Part shown: positions 26,053 through 34,472 of the stretch, piece by piece
How the letters are laid out: every line of letters starts with the position of its first letter
Position numbering within the stretch: the stretch's first letter is position 1
Assembly (NCBI GenBank): GCA_029267445.1
Contig: JAJUIU010000005.1
Coordinates: forward strand, 21,627-85,626
Direction of reading: 5' to 3'
Origin: Rhodospirillaceae bacterium
Lineage (GTDB): Bacteria; Pseudomonadota; Alphaproteobacteria; Azospirillales; Azospirillaceae
Length of the DNA: 64,000 bases
Made by a program: the position numbers and the translations under genes
Notes under the pieces: model-generated
The model's database searches: none
What the model was told of the DNA's origin: nothing
Seen by the model: the letters and a program-made list of their open reading frames with translations, nothing else

Positions 26053-27893
26053 CGCGTGGCGCTCTCGCCCTTCGCGGTGGCGGCCCGCACGACGTTGGAC
26101 AGGCGGTTGGCGTCCGCATAGGGCAGGGGGATGTAGAGGGCGCCCATGTCGCCGGCGATCCGGCGCGCTGAGTCGGTCGGCTGGGCGGAGGTGTCGACAA
26201 GCAGGGCGCGGGTACCTTGGGCGCGCAGCGTCTTCGCGGCGTCGGCCGCGTCATCGTCCGCCTTGCCGCCGCGCCCCTTCGTGCCGTCGCGGGAGACGTT
26301 GGCGCGGCCGTCCGTCAGTAGGACGACGGTGGGCGTGACCCCCTTGCGCGACAGGCTGTCGGCGAGGGCGGCCGCCGCGTCCAGCCCCGCCGCCAGCGGC
26401 GTGCCGCCGCCGCCCGGAAGCTCCGACAGGCTGCGCTTGGCCCGGACAAGGGAGCGGGTGGGGGGCAGCAGCAGTTCCGCCTCCTGCCGGCGGAAGGCGA
26501 TCAGGGCCACCTGGTCGCGCCGCACATAGCAGTCGGCCAGCAGCAGCTCCACCGCACCCTTGGCCTCCGCCAGCCGCTGGAACGCGGCGGAGCCGGAGGC
26601 GTCGACGACGAAGATCGTGGCGGTCTGGGATCGGCGCTTGATCCGGTTCACCCGCATGTCGTCCTTGCGGACCTCGACCCGCGTGTCCGAGGCGGCGCCG
26701 CCAAGTCGCGCCTGCCGCCGCAGGGGCTGCCAGGGGGCGGCGGCGCGCAGCGTCTCGATCACGTTCAGCCGGGCGCCCGCCTTCGGCTCTCCCCGGCGGA
26801 CCCCGGCGGGACGGCCGCGCGTGCCGCCGGTCTGCATGGCACCCGCACGGCCCTGGGCTGCGGCGCGGGACCGGTTGCCCAGCCCCTCCATCAGCTTCGC
26901 CAGCAGCCCCTCCGGAATGGCGGCCTTCGCCGCCTCCAGCACCACGTCGTCCAGCGGCCGGTCGGAGCCCGTGTCCTCGTCGGGCTGTTCGGGCGGCGGT
27001 TCCGGCTGGGGCTGGTCCTCCTCCGACGCCTGCTGGTCGGGCTGGTCCGGCTCTTCGGGCGGGGCGTCCTCGGTCTCGTCCTCGCTGGCCGGAACCTGGG
27101 TGGCGCGGGGGGCCAGCACGAGCCGGGCGGCGAGGCTCGCATCCTCCTCCGACACGGTGGTGCGCCCGTCCAGCGCCGCGGATGCCCGCGCCACGCGCAG
27201 CGCCAGCAGGGGTGCGCGTGCGGAATGGACGCCCAGCGCCATGGCGGTGGTGCAGATGGCCGTCAGCACCTCGTCCGGCAGGTCGACCGTGGGCAGCAGC
27301 GCGCGGGCGGCGGCGATCTCCCGCGCGTCGATGGGCAGGTCCTCCGCGTCCCGCGCGGCGATGCCCGTCAGGTCCAGCAGGAAGGAGAGGCGGTCCAGCA
27401 GCGCTTCGGGCGGGCGCTCGTCCTCCTCGATCCCCTCGTCCAGGGCGACGACGCCCAGGCTGGCTTCGGATCGGGAGGCGAAGCCGTCGCGCTCCACCCG
27501 CACCTCGCCATGGTCCAGCACGGCGGCGAGGCGGGCGGCAGTGCCGCCGGGCAGGCGTTCCGCCATTGCGAGCAGGACGGCCCCGCCATGGGCCTCCGCC
27601 AGCACGCCGCGTCCGGCGACGGGTCGCCCGGCCTGGAGCGTGGCGGCGAGGTCGAGCCCGCCCAGCAGGTTCCCGTCGGTGATGTGCAACGGCACACGGC
27701 GCAGCGGCGCCTCGGCGGGCATCAGGCGGCGCAGCAGCTCCAGCCAGCGGTCGCGCACGGGGCCGGCCAGGGCGCGCAGGCTGACGCCCTGGGTTCCGCC
27801 GGGGTCGATGGCGAACAGGGCGGCGACGGTGGCAGCCTCCGCCCAGCGGGGGTCGTGGCCCCGCTGGGAAGACGATGCCGCCGCCGGTTTCAT
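26049..27893 (-). CDS. bchD: Magnesium chelatase subunit D
   Basis: 614 residues. An inactive AAA+ N-terminal half, an acidic proline/glutamate-rich linker at about 255-305 (many PEEP/DQPQPEPP repeats), and a C-terminal von Willebrand A domain with MIDAS motif DASGSAAF. With BchI and BchH it inserts Mg2+ into protoporphyrin IX. ATG at 27893 overlaps the end of bchI (ATGA-type). Confidence 0.95.
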   Translation of the reverse strand: MKPAAASSSQRGHDPRWAEAATVAALFAIDPGGTQGVSLRALAGPVRDRWLELLRRLMPAEAPLRRVPLHITDGNLLGGLDLAATLQAGRPVAGRGVLAEAHGGAVLLAMAERLPGGTAARLAAVLDHGEVRVERDGFASRSEASLGVVALDEGIEEDERPPEALLDRLSFLLDLTGIAARDAEDLPIDAREIAAARALLPTVDLPDEVLTAICTTAMALGVHSARAPLLALRVARASAALDGRTTVSEEDASLAARLVLAPRATQVPASEDETEDAPPEEPDQPDQQASEEDQPQPEPPPEQPDEDTGSDRPLDDVVLEAAKAAIPEGLLAKLMEGLGNRSRAAAQGRAGAMQTGGTRGRPAGVRRGEPKAGARLNVIETLRAAAPWQPLRRQARLGGAASDTRVEVRKDDMRVNRIKRRSQTATIFVVDASGSAAFQRLAEAKGAVELLLADCYVRRDQVALIAFRRQEAELLLPPTRSLVRAKRSLSELPGGGGTPLAAGLDAAAALADSLSRKGVTPTVVLLTDGRANVSRDGTKGRGGKADDDAADAAKTLRAQGTRALLVDTSAQPTDSARRIAGDMGALYIPLPYADANRLSNVVRAATAKGESATR

Positions 27894-29146
27894 GGGCCGA
27901 ACTGCTCCGCCAGCGCCCGCTCGATCCGGACGGTCGAGCCCGCCTCGTCCAGCACGTTGCGGCGCAGGCGATGGCGCAGCGACGGCGGGGCGACCGCGCG
28001 CAGATGCGCGTCGGTGACCACCTTGTCGCCTTCGAGCCCGGCCAGGGCGCGGGCCGCGCGCATCAGCGTCAGCTCCCCGCGCAGGCCGTCGGCACCCAGC
28101 GTCATGCAGAGCCGGGCCGCACTCTCCAGCACCGTGTCGGGGACGACAATGTCCGGCAGGCGGGCCTTGGCCTTCTCGATCTTGCGGCGGATCTTCGCCT
28201 CCTCCTTCTCCCAGTGGGCGGCGAAGGCGGCGGGGTCGCGCTCGAAGGAGTCGCGGCGGCGGATGACCTCGATCCGGTCGTGCAGGACGGTGGGTGTCTT
28301 GACCTCGACCGACAGCCCGAAGCGGTCCAGCAGCTGGGGCCGCAGCTCCCCCTCCTCGGGGTTGCCGCTGCCGATCAGGACGAACTTGGCCGGGTGGCGG
28401 ATGCTCAGGCCTTCGCGCTCGACCACGTTCTCGCCCGAGGCGGCCACGTCCAGCAGCAGGTCGACGAGATGGTCCTCCAGCAGGTTCACCTCGTCGATAT
28501 AGAGGAAGCCGCGATGGGCGCGGGCCAGCAGGCCGGGCTCGAACCCCTTCTCGCCCTTGGTCAGCGCGCGCTCCAGGTCGAGCGCGCCGACGACGCGATC
28601 CTCCGTGGCACCCAGCGGCAGGTCGACGACCGGCACCGGGACCTTGACGGCCCGCAGCGCCTCATGGCCTTGCCGCGCGCGGCATTCGGCGCACAGCCGG
28701 TCCGCCTGGGCGGGGTCGCAGCCGTAGCGGCAGCCCTCCACCGCCTTCATCGGTGGCAGCAATGCGGCCAGCGCGCGGACGGCCGTCGACTTGCCGGTGC
28801 CCCGGTCGCCGAACACCATGACGCCGCCAACACTCTGGTCCACGGCGGCGATCAGCAGCGCCAGCTTCATCTCCTCCTGGCCGACGATGGCCGTGAAGGG
28901 GAAGGGGATGCGCTTGGCCGCACCCGATGCGGGTGCGGGTGACGGGACAGGCGGCGAGGCGGCCTTGGCCGCCTTGTCGGGCTTGCGCTTCTTGCCGCCG
29001 TCAGGCTTGGCGGCATGGCGCACCGGCAGCGGCACGACCGTGCCCGGCGCGCTGGATGGAAAAGCGGGAGCGAGTTCCATGCTGGTGCCCGGGGAGGTGG
29101 CATCCAGGGGAAGTCCCGCCCCCGCGTCGAGGTTCGTGTCCGGCAT
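27890..29146 (-). CDS. bchI: Magnesium chelatase ATPase subunit I
   Basis: 418 residues from ATG 29146 (GTG 29155 is also possible). AAA+ ATPase that drives Mg insertion. Walker A GDRGTGKSTAVRAL, Walker B FLYIDEVNLL, and sensor GSGNPEEGELRPQLLDRFGL are all present. The core begins at FPFTAIVGQEEMK around residue 83; the preceding segment is a Pro/Ala/Lys-rich extension absent from typical BchI of 340-350 residues. Followed by bchD with overlap. Confidence 0.94.
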   Translation of the reverse strand: MPDTNLDAGAGLPLDATSPGTSMELAPAFPSSAPGTVVPLPVRHAAKPDGGKKRKPDKAAKAASPPVPSPAPASGAAKRIPFPFTAIVGQEEMKLALLIAAVDQSVGGVMVFGDRGTGKSTAVRALAALLPPMKAVEGCRYGCDPAQADRLCAECRARQGHEALRAVKVPVPVVDLPLGATEDRVVGALDLERALTKGEKGFEPGLLARAHRGFLYIDEVNLLEDHLVDLLLDVAASGENVVEREGLSIRHPAKFVLIGSGNPEEGELRPQLLDRFGLSVEVKTPTVLHDRIEVIRRRDSFERDPAAFAAHWEKEEAKIRRKIEKAKARLPDIVVPDTVLESAARLCMTLGADGLRGELTLMRAARALAGLEGDKVVTDAHLRAVAPPSLRHRLRRNVLDEAGSTVRIERALAEQFGP

Positions 29147-29159
29147 CGCTGTCACCGGT

Positions 29160-30356
29160 TCATGAGGGGGAGGCCAGGCCGAACAGATGGGCCAGGTCCT
29201 TGAAGAAGATGCGCACGTGCGCCATCGGTTTGCGGCGCACGAGCTCCTTGTTCATGTAGGCGTCCCAGGTGAGCTGCTGGACGTCCTTGTCGCGGCAGAT
29301 CTTGACGAAGCGCTCGCGCCGCCGGTCGTTGACGTACCAGAACTTCTGCATGATCCCGAGGATCCAGAAGACCTTGCCGTGGGCCTTCATGAAGCGCTTG
29401 CGGGCCATCGAGAGTTCGCGCGCGTCGCCGGTGGCGAGGCAGGCCACGGCCGCCTCCGCCGCGAGGCGTCCGCCCACCATGGCGTAGTAGATGCCCTCGC
29501 CCGAGGCCGGCGCCACCACACCGGCCGCGTCGCCGGCGAGGATGACGTCGCGCCCGTTGTCCCACCGCTTCAGCGGCTTCAGCGGGATGGGCGCCCCCTC
29601 CTTGCGGATGGTCTCGGCTTCCGCCAGCCCGCTGGAACGGCGCAGGTCGGCGATGGATTTGCGGAGCGAAAAGCCCTTGTGCGCGCTGCCGGTGCCGACG
29701 CTGATCGTCTCCCCATGCGGGAAGATCCAGGCGTAGAAGTCGGGCGACAGCTTGCCCTGGTAGAAGACGTCGCAGCGCTTGCCGTCGACATCCGCACCCG
29801 CACCTTCCGGCGTCTTCACGATCTCATGGTAGGCGAAGACGAAGGGTACCTCCCATTCCGGCAGGGACTGCTTCGCCACGGCGGAGTTGGCGCCGTCCGC
29901 GCCGACGACGATGCGGGCGCGGACGGTCTCCATCGCGCCCTCTTCCCCGCCCTTGGGGTGGAAGTGGATGACGGCGACACCGTCGGGATCGTGGTCCAGA
30001 CGCTCGAACGTGCCGGAGCGGCGCTCGGCCCCGGCCAGGGCGGCGCGCTTGCGCAGCCACTCGTCGAACACGTCGCGGTCGACCATGCCGACGAAGCCTT
30101 CGCCGACCGGCATGTCCACCTTCTGGTCCGAGGGGGAGATCATCCGGGCCGACTTGATCTTGGCGACCAGCAGCGCGTCCGGGATGTCGAAATCCCGGAT
30201 CAGCCGGGGCGGGATGGCCCCGCCGCAGGGCTTGATGCGGCCCGCCTTGTCGAGGAGCAGGACGCTGCGCCCCGCCTTGGCGAGGTCCCACGCCGCCGTG
30301 GCGCCCGCCGGACCACCACCCACCACCACCGCGTCGTATGTCCTGGTGTCAGTCAT
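29160..30356 (-). CDS. bchP: Geranylgeranyl reductase (geranylgeranyl bacteriochlorophyll reductase)
   Basis: 398 residues, FAD-dependent oxidoreductase. N-terminal FAD motif AVVVGGGPAGATAAWDLA, then KPCGGAIPPRLI, typical of the BchP/ChlP family, and GDAAGVVAPASGEGIYYAM. It reduces three double bonds of the geranylgeranyl tail to phytyl. Lies 5 bases after the PucC-family gene and just before bchI, within one operon from bchG. Confidence 0.94.
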   Translation of the reverse strand: MTDTRTYDAVVVGGGPAGATAAWDLAKAGRSVLLLDKAGRIKPCGGAIPPRLIRDFDIPDALLVAKIKSARMISPSDQKVDMPVGEGFVGMVDRDVFDEWLRKRAALAGAERRSGTFERLDHDPDGVAVIHFHPKGGEEGAMETVRARIVVGADGANSAVAKQSLPEWEVPFVFAYHEIVKTPEGAGADVDGKRCDVFYQGKLSPDFYAWIFPHGETISVGTGSAHKGFSLRKSIADLRRSSGLAEAETIRKEGAPIPLKPLKRWDNGRDVILAGDAAGVVAPASGEGIYYAMVGGRLAAEAAVACLATGDARELSMARKRFMKAHGKVFWILGIMQKFWYVNDRRRERFVKICRDKDVQQLTWDAYMNKELVRRKPMAHVRIFFKDLAHLFGLASPS

Positions 30357-30361
30357 GATCG

Positions 30362-31720
30362 TCAGGCTCCCATGGCCTTGGCGCCCAAGGCTTCCGGCGC
30401 GTCGGCGCGGAAGGCGGGGGCTGTCGCGGCCCGCCCGGTGGCGAGCCTTGCCGCCAGCACGGCGGCGAAGAGGAAGAGCGCGCCTTCCGCCAGGAAGACG
30501 ATGGCGTAGGCCGAAGCCGGATCGGCGATGAGGGCGCGGGCGATGTCGACGGCGACGGTGCCGAGGAAGCCGCCGAGCCCGAAGGCGACGGCCTGTGCCG
30601 CACCCCAGAGGCCCATGCGGACCCCCTCGCGGCTTTCGCGTCCGGCACCGACCCGGTCCATCATCGAGCCGATGGCGGCCACGGCGAAGGCGCCGTTCGC
30701 CACACCCAGGGCGAAGACGGTGGGCACCAGCGGCCAGGCGGGACCGACCAGCCCGGCGAAGGCGAGGCCGGCGAGCACCAGGGCGGAAGCGAGGCAGCCG
30801 CCGATCGACCAGGCGCGCAGCGCGTCCCTGGAGCGTCCGCGCGTCACCGTGCCAATGATGCCGACCAGGATCATGCCGAGCAGCACGCCGCCATGCTGCA
30901 TGCCTGCGAGCTGGGTCGACTGACCGGGCGTCATGCCGAAGACGGTGCCGGCGAAGGGCTCCAGGATCAGGTCCTGGGCGCTGTAGGCCAGCATGGACAC
31001 GAAGACGAACAGGGCGAAGCCGCGCGACGCGGGCTCCTCCCAGACCTGCCGGAACGCCTCGCGGAAGGGCGGGGCCTCCTCCTTGGCCTCGTGCAACTGC
31101 GGCAGGACCGGCACGTGCCGCCGCTCCACGCCCCAGACGGCGACGCAGGTGACCAGGAAGGCGATGGCCGAGACGGTGCCGGTGACGGCGACCAGACGGG
31201 CCGGGCTGAACGGGTCCAGATTGGCACCGGCAACACCCGCCGTGACGATGAAGCCGGCGATCATCATCACCCAGCAGATCGTCGCGGCGGCCGGCCGGCG
31301 GTGCGGCGCGGTCGCCTTGGCGAGCAGCACCAGCAGCGAGGTGCCGGACGCGCCCACGCCGACGCCGATCATCAGGAAGGCGACGACGGCCAGCGCCGTC
31401 CCCGCCGGAACGCTGGTTCCCATCCAGGCCGTCGCCAAGGCGGCGCCGAAGCCGCCCAGCGCCAGCAGGGCCATGCCGCCCAGGATCCAGGGCGTGCGGC
31501 GGCGGCCCACATCGGAGCCGTAGCCGAGGCGCGGGCGGGAGATCTGGATGGCGTAATGCAACCCCACCAGGAAGCCCGGCAGCATGGCGGGCAGGGCGAG
31601 TTCAACCACCATCACCCGGTTCATGGTCGAGGTCGTGAGGACCACGATGGCGCCCAGCGCCGTCTGCACGAGACCGAGGCGGACGATGCCGAACCAGCCG
31701 AGGGTGGGTGCGGGCGTCAT
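30362..31720 (-). CDS. PucC/LhaA-family major facilitator protein (Bch2/ORF428-like)
   Basis: 452 residues, about 12 membrane helices. GLHYAIQISRPRLGYGSDVGRRRTPWI matches the conserved region between helices 2 and 3 of the bacteriochlorophyll-delivery (BCD) family, which includes LhaA, PucC and the protein encoded between bchG and bchP in many purple bacteria. Thought to help deliver pigment to antenna complexes. ATG at 31720 overlaps the bchG stop as ATGA. Confidence 0.9.
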   Translation of the reverse strand: MTPAPTLGWFGIVRLGLVQTALGAIVVLTTSTMNRVMVVELALPAMLPGFLVGLHYAIQISRPRLGYGSDVGRRRTPWILGGMALLALGGFGAALATAWMGTSVPAGTALAVVAFLMIGVGVGASGTSLLVLLAKATAPHRRPAAATICWVMMIAGFIVTAGVAGANLDPFSPARLVAVTGTVSAIAFLVTCVAVWGVERRHVPVLPQLHEAKEEAPPFREAFRQVWEEPASRGFALFVFVSMLAYSAQDLILEPFAGTVFGMTPGQSTQLAGMQHGGVLLGMILVGIIGTVTRGRSRDALRAWSIGGCLASALVLAGLAFAGLVGPAWPLVPTVFALGVANGAFAVAAIGSMMDRVGAGRESREGVRMGLWGAAQAVAFGLGGFLGTVAVDIARALIADPASAYAIVFLAEGALFLFAAVLAARLATGRAATAPAFRADAPEALGAKAMGA

Positions 31721-32646
31721 GGGATCACCGTCGGCAGTTCCGGCGCGTAGCGCAGCGCGAAGGCGCTGACCATCATGCCGGAGACGTAAAGGGGGACGCC
31801 GAAGCCGCTGTACCAGACGTCGCGGCCCTTCGGATCGGCGAGGAAGCGGACCATCATCAGGAGCTGCGCCGCCAGCAGGCCCGCCACCGCCAGCGCGTGC
31901 CAGGGCTGGCCCCACTGGATCAGCAGCGCGATCACGATGACCTGGGGGGCCGCCATGAAGACGCAGGCGATCAGGGCCGCGTTGTCGGCCCCGAGCTGAA
32001 CCGGAAGGCTGCGCACGCCGACCTTGGTGTCGCCCTCGATCGACTTGAAATCGTTCAACGTCATGATGCCGTGGGCGCCGAAGCTGTAAAGCCCGGCCAG
32101 GGCGAAGATGCGCCAGTCGGGCTGGGCCATCAGCATGACGGCGGCCCCGGTCAGCCAGGGCAGACCCTCGTAGCAGGCGCCGACGGCGGCGTTGCCCCAC
32201 CAGCCGTTCAGCTTCAGACGTATGGGCGGCGCACTGTAGGCCCAGGCGAGGACGAGGCCGATGACGGCGGCGGTGAAGACCCAGGTGCCAAGTGCGGCCG
32301 CCACCAGCAGGGACAGCAGCGTCCAGGCGATCGCGACGTAAAGGCCCCACTGGCCCGGCATGCGACCGGAGGGAATCGGGCGGTTCGGCTCGTTGATGGC
32401 GTCGACGTGCCGGTCGAACCAGTCGTTCACCGCCTGGCTGGTCGCACAGACAAGCGGGCCGGCCAGGATGATGCCCGCGATGATGAACGCCCAGTGCCCG
32501 CCGGTCTCGACACCCGACGAGATCACGCCGCAGGCGAAGGCCCACATCGGCGGGAACCAGGTGATCGGCTTCAGCAGCTCCAGGACCGCGGACGGCTTCG
32601 GCAGCTGCATCGGCTCGAGGACGGCGGAGGGCTTGCTCGTTTGCAT
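31717..32646 (-). CDS. bchG: Bacteriochlorophyll synthase BchG
   Basis: UbiA-family prenyltransferase that esterifies bacteriochlorophyllide a with geranylgeranyl diphosphate; about nine membrane helices. Diphosphate-binding motif NDWFDRHVDAINEPNRPIPSG and the second Asp motif NDFKSIEGDTKVG are intact. ATG at 32646 gives 309 residues; an in-frame GTG at 32667 would give 316 but lies only 7 bases from the operator. The N-terminus carries a near-duplicate motif, KPSAVLEPMQLPKPSAVLELL. First gene of the bchG-bchP-bchIDO operon. Confidence 0.93.
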   Translation of the reverse strand: MQTSKPSAVLEPMQLPKPSAVLELLKPITWFPPMWAFACGVISSGVETGGHWAFIIAGIILAGPLVCATSQAVNDWFDRHVDAINEPNRPIPSGRMPGQWGLYVAIAWTLLSLLVAAALGTWVFTAAVIGLVLAWAYSAPPIRLKLNGWWGNAAVGACYEGLPWLTGAAVMLMAQPDWRIFALAGLYSFGAHGIMTLNDFKSIEGDTKVGVRSLPVQLGADNAALIACVFMAAPQVIVIALLIQWGQPWHALAVAGLLAAQLLMMVRFLADPKGRDVWYSGFGVPLYVSGMMVSAFALRYAPELPTVIP

Positions 32647-32661
32647 GTCGACATTTTCGTC

Positions 32662-32692
32662 TGACACATGATAGTGTCAACTACAATTTACA
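32662..32692. promoter_or_regulatory. PpsR/CrtJ-type operator between bchG and idi
   Basis: TGTCAACTACAATTTACA at 32675-32692 is a perfect TGT-N12-ACA palindrome. An overlapping palindrome TGACAC-N6-GTGTCA is at 32662-32679. On the plus strand TACAAT (32682-32687) could be the -10 of idi; on the minus strand TTGACA lies within the operator. Both divergent genes could be controlled from here. Confidence 0.7.
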
Positions 32693-32845
32693 GTTCGGAC
32701 GTCAATTCCGCCTGTCACGCCGGATGGGGTGGCGCCCCCTCCGAATGGGGGTGTCCGGCTCCATTGACCGGCGAAATCGCGACCGATAGCGTGAAAGAAG
32801 ATTGCGCATGCTCCGCACCCCCGATCCGCCACCGGGAGTTCGCCG

Positions 32846-33409
32846 ATGAGCCCATACGACCCGTCCGAGCCCCGGATCGCTGAGAGCGCCGAACAGGTGA
32901 TCCTCGTCGATGCCGACGACCGGCCCGTGGGAACGGCGCCGAAGCTGGAGGCGCATCGGCGCGCCCTGATGCACCGCGCCTTCTCCGTGATCGTGCGTGA
33001 CGGAGCCGGACGGCTGTTGCTGCAGCGCCGGGCGCGGGGCAAGTACCATTCACCCGGCCTTTGGTCGAACAGCTGCTGCGGGCACCCCCGGCCGGGCGAG
33101 GATCTGGCCGCCGGCGCCGGCCGAAGGCTGCATGAGGAGCTGGGCTTCAGCTGTCCTCTGACACGGGTGGGGCGGCTGCATTACGCCGTCGATTTCCAGA
33201 ACGGACTGTCCGAGAACGAGGTCGTCACCCTGTTCGTCGGCCGCCACGAGGGCGCCATCCCGTTCGACCCGGCCGAGGTGGAGGAGGTGGCCTGGGTCGC
33301 GCTGCCGGACCTGCAGGCCGGCATCGCCGAACGGCCGAACGACTACACATACTGGTTCCGCCTTTACGTGACGGAGCATCTGGAGATGATGCGCGCCGGC
33401 CTCGGCTGA
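32846..33409 (+). CDS. idi: Isopentenyl-diphosphate delta-isomerase, type I
   Basis: 187 residues, Nudix-fold enzyme interconverting IPP and DMAPP for isoprenoid supply. The catalytic Cys region WSNSCCGHPRPGE and the Glu-containing Nudix region AGRRLHEELGF are visible. Type I Idi is common in photosynthesis clusters, where demand for GGPP is high. It diverges from bchG, from which 178-199 bases including the operator separate it. Confidence 0.94.
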   Translation: MSPYDPSEPRIAESAEQVILVDADDRPVGTAPKLEAHRRALMHRAFSVIVRDGAGRLLLQRRARGKYHSPGLWSNSCCGHPRPGEDLAAGAGRRLHEELGFSCPLTRVGRLHYAVDFQNGLSENEVVTLFVGRHEGAIPFDPAEVEEVAWVALPDLQAGIAERPNDYTYWFRLYVTEHLEMMRAGLG

Positions 33410-33546
33410 GGCGGTTCCGGGGCCGGTTGGACAAGGCCCCCTGCCGACGCTTCCGGTGGGCCGCCTGTCTTGCAGAGGACGCCCGGCGCGTCGCGGATCA
33501 CGTCCAGCGGCGAGAGTGGCCTGCGCGCGTCGCCAGCCGAGACGCC

Positions 33547-34032
33547 TCAGATCCGATGCACACCCGTGGGGGACGGCAGATGCGACCTGGACAGCGCGAC
33601 CTGCACGCCGAACAGCATGTCGATCCGCCATCCATCCTTGGACAGGGGGCACAGCAGCCGGGCATAGCTCACATAGCGGCCATCGTCGCGGCAGAAACTC
33701 TCGGTGAAGAGTTCGGGTTTGCGCCTGTCCACGGTGAGCCTGTACTCGGCGAAGATGGCCTCGTACTGGCCGTCGACATCGATCTCGCTCAGGCGGTGCC
33801 CGGTCAGTTCCTGGCCGTAACGGTCCACAACGTCGGTGCCCGCAAGCCGGAAGCGGAAATCCAGCGGGTCCTCCAGCACGTCCACAAGCAGCACGAAGGG
33901 AAGGATCGGGGTGATCGCCTCAGGATCGATGTCGGTCCGCATGGGCATCTCGCGGCCGTCCCGCAGCGAATCCCAGTATTGAAACGCCCTCCGAACCCGG
34001 TCGTCCGAGATCTGGTCAGGATCGAAGTTCAC
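33547..34032 (-). CDS. PAS-domain protein (PAS_5-like)
   Basis: 161 residues from GTG 34032, preceded by a GGGGGG run; another GTG at 34056 is possible. The layout FQYWDSLRDGREMPMRTDIDPEAI, then FRFRLAGTDVVDRYGQELTG and a final beta-rich part resembles the single-domain PAS_5 proteins common in alphaproteobacteria, which are of unknown function. No output domain is attached. Position at the end of the pigment cluster could be chance. Confidence 0.75.
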   Translation of the reverse strand: MNFDPDQISDDRVRRAFQYWDSLRDGREMPMRTDIDPEAITPILPFVLLVDVLEDPLDFRFRLAGTDVVDRYGQELTGHRLSEIDVDGQYEAIFAEYRLTVDRRKPELFTESFCRDDGRYVSYARLLCPLSKDGWRIDMLFGVQVALSRSHLPSPTGVHRI

Positions 34033-34141
34033 ACCGCCCCCCACGCATGTCCTCACGATGCTCTATCACGCGGCGTGCCGGCGCAACAGGGGCGGTGAAC
34101 ACCGACGGGCGGCGGAAACATCGGCTGGACTGGGACGGGGT

Positions 34142-34215
34142 TGGCTGGGGGACTAGGATTCGAACCTAGACTGGCGGAGTCAGAGTCCGCTGTCCTACCG
34201 TTAGACGATCCCCCA
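34142..34215 (-). tRNA. tRNA-Gln (anticodon CUG)
   Basis: A complete cloverleaf is seen on the minus strand: acceptor TGGGGGA/TCCCCCA, anticodon stem GCGGA/TCCGC with loop CTCTGAC (anticodon CTG), T-arm TAGGTTCGAATCCTA, discriminator G and an encoded CCA. Confidence 0.95.
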
Positions 34216-34472
34216 GCAGGACACGCCGGAACAGGCCGGCCGTCGAATGAGGCGGGTGTCTAGCATAGGGATTCCGGCTTGTGAACCCCCTCCTTCGCGA
34301 CGTGCGCCATGGGGGTGCCGTGGGGATGCCATGGCGGTTCCGCACATGGCTTCGGGCCGATGGCCAAGCGGGGAAGCCGCTGCGCCTTGCCCTCCCGCCC
34401 ATTTACGTTACCATATCGTGAAACAGGGCATCGGCCGTCGCGCTTGGCGGGGACGGCCCGCAGGAGGTTGAG

